A stretch of 64,000 nt of DNA from Bradyrhizobium forestalis (GTDB taxonomy: Bacteria > Pseudomonadota > Alphaproteobacteria > Rhizobiales > Xanthobacteraceae). The DNA lies in assembly GCF_002795245.1 (NCBI RefSeq), contig NZ_PGVG01000013.1, forward strand, positions 120,233 to 184,232, in the 5' to 3' direction. The notes beneath the pieces were generated by a model. The model did no database searches, was not told the origin of the DNA, and saw only the letters and a list, made by a program, of their open reading frames with translations. Position numbers and translations under genes: made by a program. Positions 18,530 to 26,907 of the stretch are shown piece after piece. Numbering within the stretch: position 1 is the first letter of the stretch; every line of letters begins with the position of its first letter.

Positions 18530-19176
18530 GCGTCGCCATCATCGATTACGGTTCCGGCAATCTGCATTCCGCGGCCAAGGCGTTCGAGCGCGCGGCACGC
18601 AGCCTGGAGAGCCCGCAAAAGGTCTTCGTCACCAGCGATCCGGACCAGGCCTACAGCGCCGACCGCCTGGTGCTGCCGGGCGTCGGCGCCTTCGCCGATT
18701 GCCGGCGTGGCCTCGATGCCGTCAACGGCATGGTCGAGGCGATCACCGAAGCGGTGCGGGTCAAGGCGCGGCCCTTCTTCGGCATCTGCGTCGGCATGCA
18801 GCTGATGGCGAGCCGCGGCAAGGAGCACGTCATCACCGAAGGCCTGAACTGGATCGGCGGCGACGTCGAGAAGATCACGCCGCGCGACGAGAGCCTGAAG
18901 ATTCCCCACATGGGCTGGAATACGCTCGAGGTGCTCAGGGAGCATCCGGTGCTGAACAAGCTGCCGCTCGGCCCGAAGGGCCAGCACGCCTATTTCGTGC
19001 ATTCCTATCACCTCAATCCCGCCAGCGAGGCGGACGTTCTCGCGCGGGCCGATTACGGCGGGCCTGTCACCGCGATCGTCGCGAAGGACACCGCTATCGG
19101 CACGCAGTTTCACCCCGAGAAGAGCCAGCGTTTCGGCCTGGCCCTGATCTCGAATTTCTTGCGATGGAAACCGTGA
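18526..19176 (+). CDS. hisH: imidazole glycerol phosphate synthase, glutamine amidotransferase subunit
   Basis: Releases ammonia from glutamine and channels it to HisF. 216 aa. Class I amidotransferase with nucleophile Cys88 in FFGICVGMQLM and the His/Glu pair in GTQFHPEKSQ. The oxyanion-strand residues PGVGAF are present. The start ATG at 18526 overlaps the preceding stop and has GGGAGG upstream. Confidence 0.97.
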   Translation: MSVAIIDYGSGNLHSAAKAFERAARSLESPQKVFVTSDPDQAYSADRLVLPGVGAFADCRRGLDAVNGMVEAITEAVRVKARPFFGICVGMQLMASRGKEHVITEGLNWIGGDVEKITPRDESLKIPHMGWNTLEVLREHPVLNKLPLGPKGQHAYFVHSYHLNPASEADVLARADYGGPVTAIVAKDTAIGTQFHPEKSQRFGLALISNFLRWKP

Positions 19177-19193
19177 TGGCGCTCGCTCTTGTT

Positions 19194-19309
19194 ACCTCCC
19201 CCCTTGCGGGGGAGGTCGAACGCGAAGCGTTCGGGAGGGGGGTAAGCCACGAGCACCGTCCTCTCGGCTACCCCCCTCCCCGACCCTCCCCCGCAAGGGG
19301 GGAGGGAGA
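19194..19309. repeat. palindromic repeat element (family A) inside the his operon
   Basis: Two GC hairpins, CCTCCCCCCTTGCGGGGGAGG and CCCTCCCCCGCAAGGGGGGAG, flank a segment with CGAACGCGAAGCGTTCGGGAGG. It sits between hisH and hisA, so it is presumably transcribed and could act as an RNA structure in the operon message. Confidence 0.8.
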
Positions 19310-19318
19310 AGGTGCGAC

Positions 19319-20053
19319 ATGATCCTCTTTCCAGCGATCGACCTCAAGAACGGTCAGTGCGTGCGCCTCGAGCAGGGCGACATGGCGCGCGCGACCGTTT
19401 TCAACCTCAATCCCGCTGCTCAGGCGCAGAGCTTTGCCGAGCAGGGCTTTGAATATCTCCACGTCGTTGACCTCGACGGTGCCTTCGCCGGCAAGCCGGT
19501 GAATGCCGAGGCCGTCGAGGCGATGCTGAAGACGATTCCGATCCCGGTGCAGCTCGGCGGCGGCATCCGCGATCTCAAGACCGTCGAAGCCTGGCTCGAC
19601 AAGGGCATCACCCGTGTCATCATCGGCACCGCCGCGGTGCGCGATCCCGAGCTGGTGAAGTCCGCGGCGAAGAAATTCCCCGGCCGCGTGGCCGTCGGCC
19701 TCGACGCCCGCGACGGCAAGGTCGCGGTCGAAGGCTGGGCCGAGACCTCGCAGGTGACGGTGCTCGAGATCGCCAAGCGCTTCGAGGATGCCGGCGTCGC
19801 CGCCATCATCTTCACCGACATCGCGCGTGACGGCCTGCTCAAGGGCCTGAACTTAGAGGCGACCATCGCGCTGGCCGACGCCATCTCGATTCCGGTGATC
19901 GCCTCCGGTGGCCTCGCCTCGATCGAGGACGTCAGGGCGATGCTGACGCCGCGCGCGAAAAAGCTCGCCGGCGCGATCGCCGGCCGTGCGCTCTACGACG
20001 GCCGGCTCGATCCCGCCGCCGCCCTCGCCCTGATCCGCAATGCGCGCGCGTAG
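19319..20053 (+). CDS. hisA: phosphoribosylformimino-5-aminoimidazole carboxamide ribotide isomerase
   Basis: TIM-barrel isomerase of histidine synthesis. 244 aa. Catalytic Asp8 in AIDLKNG and a second Asp in FTDIARDGLLKG are visible. Phosphate-binding GGGIRD and IIGTAAV motifs mark the two half-barrels. It lies 10 bp before hisF. Confidence 0.97.
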   Translation: MILFPAIDLKNGQCVRLEQGDMARATVFNLNPAAQAQSFAEQGFEYLHVVDLDGAFAGKPVNAEAVEAMLKTIPIPVQLGGGIRDLKTVEAWLDKGITRVIIGTAAVRDPELVKSAAKKFPGRVAVGLDARDGKVAVEGWAETSQVTVLEIAKRFEDAGVAAIIFTDIARDGLLKGLNLEATIALADAISIPVIASGGLASIEDVRAMLTPRAKKLAGAIAGRALYDGRLDPAAALALIRNARA

Positions 20054-20063
20054 GAGCTGACCG

Positions 20064-20837
20064 ATGTTCAAGGTGCGCGTGATCCCCTGCCTCGACGTCA
20101 AGGACGGCCGTGTCGTCAAGGGCGTCAACTTCGTCGACCTGCGCGATGCCGGCGATCCTGTCGAAGCCGCGATCGCCTATGACGCCGCCGGTGCCGACGA
20201 GCTCACCTTCCTCGACATCACCGCGACCCATGAGAACCGCGGCATCATGCTGGACGTGGTCCGGCGCACGGCGGAAGCCTGCTTCATGCCTGTCACAGTC
20301 GGAGGCGGCGTGCGCGAGGTCAACGACATCAAGACGCTGCTGCGCGCCGGCGCCGACAAGGTCTCGATCAACAGCGCCGCGGTGGCGCGGCGTGAGTTCG
20401 TCAAGGAAGCCGCCGAAAAATTCGGCGAACAGTGCGTCGTGGTTGCGATCGACGCCAAGCGCGTCAAACGCCCGGGCGGTGACCGCTGGGAGATCTTCAC
20501 CCATGGCGGCCGCAACTCCACCGGTATCGATGCCATCGAATATGCCCAGGAGGTGGTCGCGCTCGGCGCCGGTGAAATCCTGCTCACCTCGATGGACCGC
20601 GACGGCACCAGGCAGGGGTTCGACATTCCGCTGACCCGCGCGATCGCCGACAGCGTTCCCGTTCCCGTGATCGCCTCGGGCGGCGTTGGCAATCTCGACC
20701 ATCTCGTCGACGGTATCCGCGACGGGCACGCCACCGCCGTGCTGGCCGCCTCGATCTTCCATTTCGGGGAATTCACCATTCGCGAAGCCAAGGAGCACAT
20801 GGCGCGGCGCGGGCTGCCGATGCGCCTGGATGCCTGA
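20064..20837 (+). CDS. hisF: imidazole glycerol phosphate synthase, cyclase subunit
   Basis: Cyclase half of the HisHF complex, forming imidazole glycerol phosphate and AICAR. 257 aa. Catalytic Asp11 (CLDVKDGRVVKG) and the second acid in VVAIDAKR. The C-terminal half carries TSMDRDGT and ASGGVGNLDHL. Length and start are standard. Confidence 0.98.
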   Translation: MFKVRVIPCLDVKDGRVVKGVNFVDLRDAGDPVEAAIAYDAAGADELTFLDITATHENRGIMLDVVRRTAEACFMPVTVGGGVREVNDIKTLLRAGADKVSINSAAVARREFVKEAAEKFGEQCVVVAIDAKRVKRPGGDRWEIFTHGGRNSTGIDAIEYAQEVVALGAGEILLTSMDRDGTRQGFDIPLTRAIADSVPVPVIASGGVGNLDHLVDGIRDGHATAVLAASIFHFGEFTIREAKEHMARRGLPMRLDA

Positions 20838-20928
20838 CGACTCCGGTTCACAACAATGCTACATTGGCGGACGGGAATGGCCGTCCGTGGCCAAATGTGC
20901 TGCCAAGCGTGTTTTTTGAGCAAGTCCG

Positions 20929-21255
20929 ATGCCGCGTTTCACGATCCATGATCTGGCCGAGACCATCGACGCCCGCGCGGCCTCCGGCGGTGAAGCGTCC
21001 TATACCCGCAAGCTTCTCGACAAAGGCGCCGAGCATTGCGCCAAGAAGTTCGGCGAGGAAGCAGTCGAAACCGTAATCGCTGCAGTCGAAAACGATCGCG
21101 CGCATCTGATCGCTGAAAGCGCAGATCTGCTCTATCATTTCCTTGTGCTGCTCAAGGCCCGCGGCGTAAAGCTGGAAGAGGTCGAAGCCGCGCTGGACAA
21201 GCGGACGAACATGTCAGGGTTGGAAGAGAAGGCGTCGCGCAAGGGCGGCAACTAG
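20929..21255 (+). CDS. hisE: phosphoribosyl-ATP pyrophosphatase
   Basis: Hydrolyses phosphoribosyl-ATP to phosphoribosyl-AMP in histidine synthesis. 108 aa, the stand-alone form without a HisI domain. MazG-like motif: KKFGEEAVETVIAA and ESADLLYHFLVLL supply the metal-binding acids. hisI is not in this window. coaA follows after 21 bp. Confidence 0.95.
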   Translation: MPRFTIHDLAETIDARAASGGEASYTRKLLDKGAEHCAKKFGEEAVETVIAAVENDRAHLIAESADLLYHFLVLLKARGVKLEEVEAALDKRTNMSGLEEKASRKGGN

Positions 21256-21276
21256 CCGAGGTGGAGAGGTCGCGTC

Positions 21277-22233
21277 ATGGATATCCGCGCACCGGAGCAG
21301 CAGTATAATCCGTACCGCGTCTATACGCGCGAGCAGTGGGCGCGCCTGCGCGACGATACGCCGATGACGCTGGAGCCGGGCGAGTTCGACCGGCTGCGCT
21401 CGCTGCATGATCGCCTCGACCTGCAGGAGGTCGAGGACATTTATCTTCCGCTGTCGCGCCTGTTGTCGATCTACGTCGATGCGACGCAGCGCCTGTATTA
21501 CGCGGAGCGCCAGTTTCTCAACATCCGCGATCGCAAGGTGCCCTACATCATCGGCGTCGCCGGCTCGGTTGCGGTCGGGAAATCCACCACGGCACGTGTG
21601 CTTCAGGCCCTGCTGGCGCGCTGGTCGCCGCGGCCGAAGGTCGAACTGATCACCACCGACGGATTTCTCTATCCCAACGCGGTGCTCGAGCGGCACGGCA
21701 TGATGCAGAAGAAGGGTTTTCCGGAGAGCTACGATCTGCCGCTGCTGCTCAGCTTCCTCTCCGACATCAAGGCCGGCCGCCGCCACGTGCGCGCGCCGGT
21801 CTATTCGCATCTGACCTACGACATCGTGCCGAACCAGTGGGCCGAGATCGACCAGCCCGACATCCTGATCGTCGAGGGCGTCAACGTGCTGCAAACCGGC
21901 AAGCTGCCGCGTGACGGCAAGGCAGTGCCCGTGGTCTCCGACTTCTTCGATTTCTCGGTCTACATCGACGCCGACGAAGCGGCGCTGCGGCAATGGTACA
22001 TCAAGCGCTTCCTGGCGTTGCGTGACACCGCATTCACCAATCCAAAATCCTATTTCAACCGCTACGCGCTGCTGTCGGATGAGGAAGCCACCGCCACTGC
22101 GATCGCGATCTGGGAACGCACCAACCTCGCCAATCTCGAGGACAACATCCTGCCGACCCGCCCCCGCGCGACGCTGATCCTCAAGAAGGGCCCGGATCAC
22201 GTGGTGGAGAGCGTGGCGCTCAGGCGGCTGTAA
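21277..22233 (+). CDS. coaA: type I pantothenate kinase
   Basis: First step of coenzyme A synthesis, phosphorylation of pantothenate. 318 aa, typical. P-loop GSVAVGKS at residues 96-103. Substrate and inhibitor-site residues lie in TTDGFLYPN, the YSHLTYDIV region and LIVEGVNVLQ. Probably cotranscribed with hisE, a common arrangement in Rhizobiales. Confidence 0.97.
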   Translation: MDIRAPEQQYNPYRVYTREQWARLRDDTPMTLEPGEFDRLRSLHDRLDLQEVEDIYLPLSRLLSIYVDATQRLYYAERQFLNIRDRKVPYIIGVAGSVAVGKSTTARVLQALLARWSPRPKVELITTDGFLYPNAVLERHGMMQKKGFPESYDLPLLLSFLSDIKAGRRHVRAPVYSHLTYDIVPNQWAEIDQPDILIVEGVNVLQTGKLPRDGKAVPVVSDFFDFSVYIDADEAALRQWYIKRFLALRDTAFTNPKSYFNRYALLSDEEATATAIAIWERTNLANLEDNILPTRPRATLILKKGPDHVVESVALRRL

Positions 22234-22358
22234 TCGCGCCGGTGGACGTGGGCCTGAGCTAAATTCGGGCCTTAGCTAATTCTTCAGGCTGAGTATCTTT
22301 CGTTGCAGACCAACGAAGGGTATTTCGTTATGGCCTTCGAGAACGCGAGGAGGCCCCC

Positions 22359-22598
22359 ATGGTTGATCGTCTCAGAAGCGCCGCGGAGCAGCTGGAAGCA
22401 CCGATCTGCTCGGACTGCCATATCGAGATGAAGTGGTTCCGCTCGGAACTGCTCGTGGACGAGCCGACCCCGATCATCGCGCATCTCTTCGTGTGCCCGC
22501 ACTGCAAGCGCGCCGCGCAGACAGACACCATCTTCAGGGGCGTTCAAGCGCCGCCTGAAAAGCTGTCTGCGCCGCGCTTTATCGCCTATGCCGCGTAA
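22359..22598 (+). CDS. small zinc-ribbon-like protein
   Basis: 79 aa of unknown function. Two CxxC knuckles, Cys17/Cys20 (ICSDCH) and Cys46/Cys49 (VCPHCK), are placed to bind one zinc. A strong GAGGAGG ribosome-binding site 5 bp before the ATG supports real expression. No nuclease or DNA-binding motif beyond the ribbon. It stands alone between coaA and a convergent permease gene. Confidence 0.75.
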   Translation: MVDRLRSAAEQLEAPICSDCHIEMKWFRSELLVDEPTPIIAHLFVCPHCKRAAQTDTIFRGVQAPPEKLSAPRFIAYAA

Positions 22599-22670
22599 GA
22601 GATCCTTCCGGGTCGGCCAGATCCGAAGCCCGACGGGCGCCTCCCACCGCCGAGGGGGCAGAAATGACGG

Positions 22671-23729
22671 TCATTTCCGGACCTCCTGTTGCGCCTTCCA
22701 GCCGACGAAGATGTGCCACGTCGTCAGAAACATCGCGGCGACGAGCGGGCCGATGACAAAGCCGTTCGCCCCGAACGTCGCAAGGCCGCCCAAGGTGGCA
22801 AGCAGCACGACATAACTTGGCATCTGGATCGACTGGCCGACCAGGATCGGGCGGAGAAAATTGTCCGCAAGGCCAATCACGAAGGTGCCGAAAGCGAGCA
22901 GGATGAGGCCCTTCGTGACTGCGCCTGCCACAAGCAAATAGAGTGCGACCGGAACCCAAACCAGGGCGGAGCCGAGCACGGGCAGCAGCGAAACCAGCGC
23001 CATCAGCGCGCCCGCCAGCAGCGGTGCCGTCAGGCCGAGCAGCCAGAAGATGAGCCCGCCAAGCGCCCCCTGAATCAGGGCGACGAGAACGATCCCTTTG
23101 ATCGTTCCGCGAACCGCCAGCGTGAACACATCGAGAATTTCGGTGGTGTGGCTCGGGTGCAGCGGGAGTGCGTCGCGAATGCGGGCGTTGAGCTCTTCAC
23201 CATCGCGCAGCAGGAAGAACAGCAGGTACAACATCACGAGCAGGCTTGCGACGAACTCCAGCGTCACCTGACCGATGTTGATCGCATGCCCGGCCAGCTG
23301 TTGGCCGGCAGGGACGACCAGACCCGACAGGCGTTCCTTCAGGGACGAAAGATCGATGCCGGCCAGGCGATCCGAGAGGGACGCAGCCCAGTCGGGCAGC
23401 GCGGATTTCAGCCGCTGCAGGGGATGAGCGAGGCTGATCTCCCCGCTCTGAACGCGCTGATACAGCTCTCCGCCCTGGTCGACGAGCGAAGCGATCACGA
23501 TCGCCACGGGGATCAGGACCATGACGATCACCACGACGACGGTGACCAATGCGGCCAGGTTGTGCTTTCCCGGGCAGGATTTCAGGACCCGTCGATAGAA
23601 TGGGGCGAAGATGATGGCCAGCAGCGTGGCCCACAACAATGCGCCGGAGAACGGCCAAAGCACCCAGGCGAACGCAACGGAGATCGCGCCGAGCAGGATG
23701 AGGAATGAACGGTCTTCCGATGCTCTCAC
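22671..23729 (-). CDS. AI-2E family (PerM/TqsA-type) membrane transporter
   Basis: 352 aa, start GTG at 23729. Eight hydrophobic segments, beginning SFLILLGAISVAFAWVLWPFSGALLWATLLAIIFAPFY. A charged amphipathic loop lies at about 85-155, and the family C-terminal block GSALVWVPVALYLLVAG with GLADNFLRPILVG is present. The family includes TqsA exporters and Na+/H+ antiporters, so the substrate is unknown. Convergent with the small zinc-ribbon gene. Confidence 0.87.
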   Translation of the reverse strand: MRASEDRSFLILLGAISVAFAWVLWPFSGALLWATLLAIIFAPFYRRVLKSCPGKHNLAALVTVVVVIVMVLIPVAIVIASLVDQGGELYQRVQSGEISLAHPLQRLKSALPDWAASLSDRLAGIDLSSLKERLSGLVVPAGQQLAGHAINIGQVTLEFVASLLVMLYLLFFLLRDGEELNARIRDALPLHPSHTTEILDVFTLAVRGTIKGIVLVALIQGALGGLIFWLLGLTAPLLAGALMALVSLLPVLGSALVWVPVALYLLVAGAVTKGLILLAFGTFVIGLADNFLRPILVGQSIQMPSYVVLLATLGGLATFGANGFVIGPLVAAMFLTTWHIFVGWKAQQEVRK

Positions 23730-23949
23730 GTGTTCGCCAGCTCTTCACTCGTTGGTCAGACGACGTCCGTAGCACAACATCGTGGCGGAGCGGCAAGCCG
23801 TGACGGCGCCCCGCCACGTCACGCGAGCACTCGGCTCGCTCCGGATGCTGGCGACGCGCGGCTCATTGTCGGGCGTCCTTGCCAATGGCATCGGCGATCC
23901 TCTTGCAAGTGCCCCCGAGGATGGTGACGCGCAACGCGGCCGATTTCAA

Positions 23950-26214
23950 TTACCGATTGCCGGCCGAAAGGAGGCTCCCGTGAGGTTCGGGACTGTCAGA
24001 TGCAGGGACGCGGCCCAGCCCGGCCAGCGCCTCCTCGAGCTTCTCCCGATCGAGCGGCTTGATCAGAAATCCGTTCATGCCCGCCTCGAAGCAGGCATAA
24101 CGATCCTCCACCAGCGTGTTGGCGGTGAGCGCCAGGATCGGCGTGTGGTGACCGACCGTGGCCGCCTCGTGCGCGCGGATGCGCTTGGTCGCCTCGATGC
24201 CGTCGAGCTGCGGCATCTGGATGTCCATCAGCACGAGATCGTACGGCGTGCCGGCGGATGAGGCGGCGAGCCAGGATTCCAGCGCGGCCTCGCCGTGGAC
24301 GGCGATGACGACGCGATGGCCGAGCTTGGTCAGCAGCGAGCGCATCAACAAGGCGTTGATCTCGTTGTCTTCGGCGACGAGGATCGACAGGCCTTTCGCC
24401 TGTGCTGTGCCGGTGGATACAGCCGACGGCTCCGGCGCGAGATCGGGCGAGGCGACCTCCGGCGTCAGGGCGAGACGCGCGGCGAGTGAGGCCGCGCGCA
24501 GCGGCTTGACCAGAAAGCCGGTGAAGGCCGGCGACAGCTTCTCGTGGCGCGAGCTCGACGTCAGCAGCACGAGGCGCTGCAACGCATGTGCGCGGGCCGC
24601 GTCACCCAGATGGTCGGTGATGGCAGGACCGATCGCGCGATCGATCAGCACCGCGTGCCATGAGCGTTCCGGCAGCAGTGCTTCGGCGACCGCCGCATCC
24701 GCAACCAGGCAGGTCTGGCCGCCCCAGCGCTCGAGACGCCGCGCGATCAACGAGGCCTCGATGCCGTCGGCGACGAGGAGCATCGACTTGCCGGTGAGGT
24801 CGGGGCTCGGAAATGCGGTTTGCCCGGCGTCGGCTTGCGATGGCGGAAGCGGCACCGCGACCTCAAAGGTCGAGCCCTTGCCCGGCTCGCTCGTGAGCGT
24901 GATCCGGCCGCCCATGCGCTTGACGATGCGCTCGCTGATGGCAAGGCCGAGCCCGGTGCCGCCATAGGTCCGGGCGACGCGCTCGTCGGCCTGCTCGAAC
25001 TCGCGGAAGATGCGCTGCTGTGCTTCGGCGGCAATGCCGATGCCGGTATCGCGGACCAGGAAGCTGATCTCGTTCGGCCAGATGCCGGGCTCGACGATCA
25101 GCGCGACGCCGCCGTTGCCTGTGAACTTGATGGCGTTGCCGGCGAGGTTGAGCAACACCTGGCGCAGCCGCGCGGCGTCGCCGACTACTTCGAGCGGCAG
25201 GCGCTCGTCGACATAGGCGGCGATCTCGAGCGACTTCGCCTGCGCGCGCGGCGCGAGCAGCTCGGTGATCTCCTCGACCAGGGTCGAGAGCGCGAAGGGA
25301 CGCTGATCGAGGTCGAGCTTGCCGGCCTCGATCTTGGAATAGTCCAGCAGTTCCTCGATCAGCGCCATCAAGGCTTCGCCCGAGGTTTTCACCGCCCTGG
25401 CATAGGTCGCCTGCTCCGGGGTCAGCGTGGTGTCGAGCAACAGGCCGCCCATGCCGATGATGCCGTTCAGCGGCGTGCGGATCTCATGCGAGGCCATCGC
25501 GAGGAAGCGCGATTTGGCGCGGTTGGCGGCATCGGCCTGGTCGCGCGCGTCGGACAATGCGCGTTCGGTCTCGGTCCGGTCGGTGACGTCGCGGCCCACG
25601 CTCTGCAATTCGGCGGGCTGCCCGGCATCGAGGCGGACATAGCCCTCGCGCCAGGCGATCCAGCGCGCACCGAGCGGGGTTGCGATCTTCTGGTCGTGGA
25701 TGCGCGTGCCGTTGCTCTCGCGCGCGCTGTCGCCCTGCTCCAGCACGTCGAAATCGAAGCGCGTGCCGACCAGCGCGCCGCGCGCCTGTCCTGCGAGCGC
25801 GCAATAGGCCTCGTTGGCAAAGGTGATGCGGCCGCTTGTGTCGCGCAGCACGATGAGGTCGCCCTGCTGTTCGAACAGGCTGCGGGCGCGTTCCTCCGCT
25901 TCCTTCAGCTCCCAATTGCGGTCGATCAACGCCTCGTTGTGGGCGGCGAGCGTCCGCAGTCGCTTGCCCACGAAGCGCAGGCGTATGCTCAACGTCGCAA
26001 GGCCGAGGCAGGCGAGCGCAAACAGGAAGCTCGCGCCGATCGCAAAGGCGTGGGGATCGTAGCCGGAATTCTCGGACCGGCTGCCGGACACGAAACCATA
26101 GGCGCCACCGAAGGTCGCCGAGAAAATCATGAAGGAGCGGATCGCGAAGGCTAGCCTGGGATGCTGCCGCCTGAAGCGGCGCATGCGCACCTTGATCCGG
26201 AACGTCCGACCCAT
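23950..26214 (-). CDS. hybrid sensor histidine kinase with two receiver domains
   Basis: 754 aa. Two transmembrane helices (about 23-42 and 56-76), a coiled stretch, a PAS domain (about 112-215), HisKA with phosphorylatable His243 in SHEIRTPLNG, and HATPase with DTGIGI and GGTGLGLAI (about 345-455). The first receiver (about 476-585) has Asp525 and Lys570 but only one residue of the usual acidic pair, so it may be inactive. The second (about 608-730) is complete, with Asp664 in LVLMDIQMPQLDG. No cognate regulator or Hpt protein is adjacent. Signal unknown. Confidence 0.92.
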   Translation of the reverse strand: MGRTFRIKVRMRRFRRQHPRLAFAIRSFMIFSATFGGAYGFVSGSRSENSGYDPHAFAIGASFLFALACLGLATLSIRLRFVGKRLRTLAAHNEALIDRNWELKEAEERARSLFEQQGDLIVLRDTSGRITFANEAYCALAGQARGALVGTRFDFDVLEQGDSARESNGTRIHDQKIATPLGARWIAWREGYVRLDAGQPAELQSVGRDVTDRTETERALSDARDQADAANRAKSRFLAMASHEIRTPLNGIIGMGGLLLDTTLTPEQATYARAVKTSGEALMALIEELLDYSKIEAGKLDLDQRPFALSTLVEEITELLAPRAQAKSLEIAAYVDERLPLEVVGDAARLRQVLLNLAGNAIKFTGNGGVALIVEPGIWPNEISFLVRDTGIGIAAEAQQRIFREFEQADERVARTYGGTGLGLAISERIVKRMGGRITLTSEPGKGSTFEVAVPLPPSQADAGQTAFPSPDLTGKSMLLVADGIEASLIARRLERWGGQTCLVADAAVAEALLPERSWHAVLIDRAIGPAITDHLGDAARAHALQRLVLLTSSSRHEKLSPAFTGFLVKPLRAASLAARLALTPEVASPDLAPEPSAVSTGTAQAKGLSILVAEDNEINALLMRSLLTKLGHRVVIAVHGEAALESWLAASSAGTPYDLVLMDIQMPQLDGIEATKRIRAHEAATVGHHTPILALTANTLVEDRYACFEAGMNGFLIKPLDREKLEEALAGLGRVPASDSPEPHGSLLSAGNR

Positions 26215-26331
26215 CGCAACCGACCCTTGCCTGTGACCCCCGCCGCCGCGTGCGACGATGGCCCGCTGACCTTGCGAACAGCTTGAGGTTTTGGCGCTGC
26301 CTCCAAACAGGGTTGACGAGGTGTTAACGGG

Positions 26332-26799
26332 TTAAAGCGAAGCCGCCTGGACGCGGCCATGGCCGCCGCGGGCGCCGACGATCAGCGCCGCCGCTTCGCG
26401 CGGCGAGAACGTCTTCGAGCGCACATAGATGCGGTAATCCGCCGGTCCTTCGCTGGAGAGATAGATCACCTGGCCGCCATCGACCGGCTGCGCGGCAATC
26501 GAGACCAGGCGGGTCGACGGATTGGCCTGGCAGGACTCCGGCTCGTCGCCGAGGCCGTCGTCGACGACGGCGAAGTCCGCAACGTCCGCATCGTCGGTGA
26601 TCTGGACCCGGACCGTGGCCCGCGCAGGATCGTCGGTGAAGGCGACATGCACGCCGGCGGTCCAGAACAGGGAGGTGAGCTCGACCGATGTTTCGCCCAG
26701 CGCGATGCAGGGATGCGAAACCGATCCGATCTCGGCGCGGGCGAACACCGCAGCCGCCAACACGGGGACAACCGAGGCCAGGAACTTGAAACGCAACAT
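26332..26799 (-). CDS. small secreted protein of unknown function
   Basis: 155 aa. A signal peptide (residues 1 to about 22, cleavage near ARA-E) precedes a mature beta-rich domain with two cysteines (about 31 and 94) that could form a disulfide. Acidic overall. No family recognised. It lies about 120 bp upstream of the hybrid kinase on the same strand, so co-expression is possible. Confidence 0.72.
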   Translation of the reverse strand: MLRFKFLASVVPVLAAAVFARAEIGSVSHPCIALGETSVELTSLFWTAGVHVAFTDDPARATVRVQITDDADVADFAVVDDGLGDEPESCQANPSTRLVSIAAQPVDGGQVIYLSSEGPADYRIYVRSKTFSPREAAALIVGARGGHGRVQAASL

Positions 26800-26907
26800 G
26801 ACGCTCTACTCGCCAGGCCCTTGGAACCTCACAACCGAAAGCGTTGGGCCTTATGGTTTGCAGAGCGTAAAGGAAACTCGTTACCGCCGGGTTGATGCGC
26901 GAGGCGC

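Noticed and set aside
22297..22319. TTCGTTG...CAACGAA hairpin after coaA as a terminator
   Set aside because: Only seven paired bases, AT-rich and without a T run; too weak to list as a terminator.
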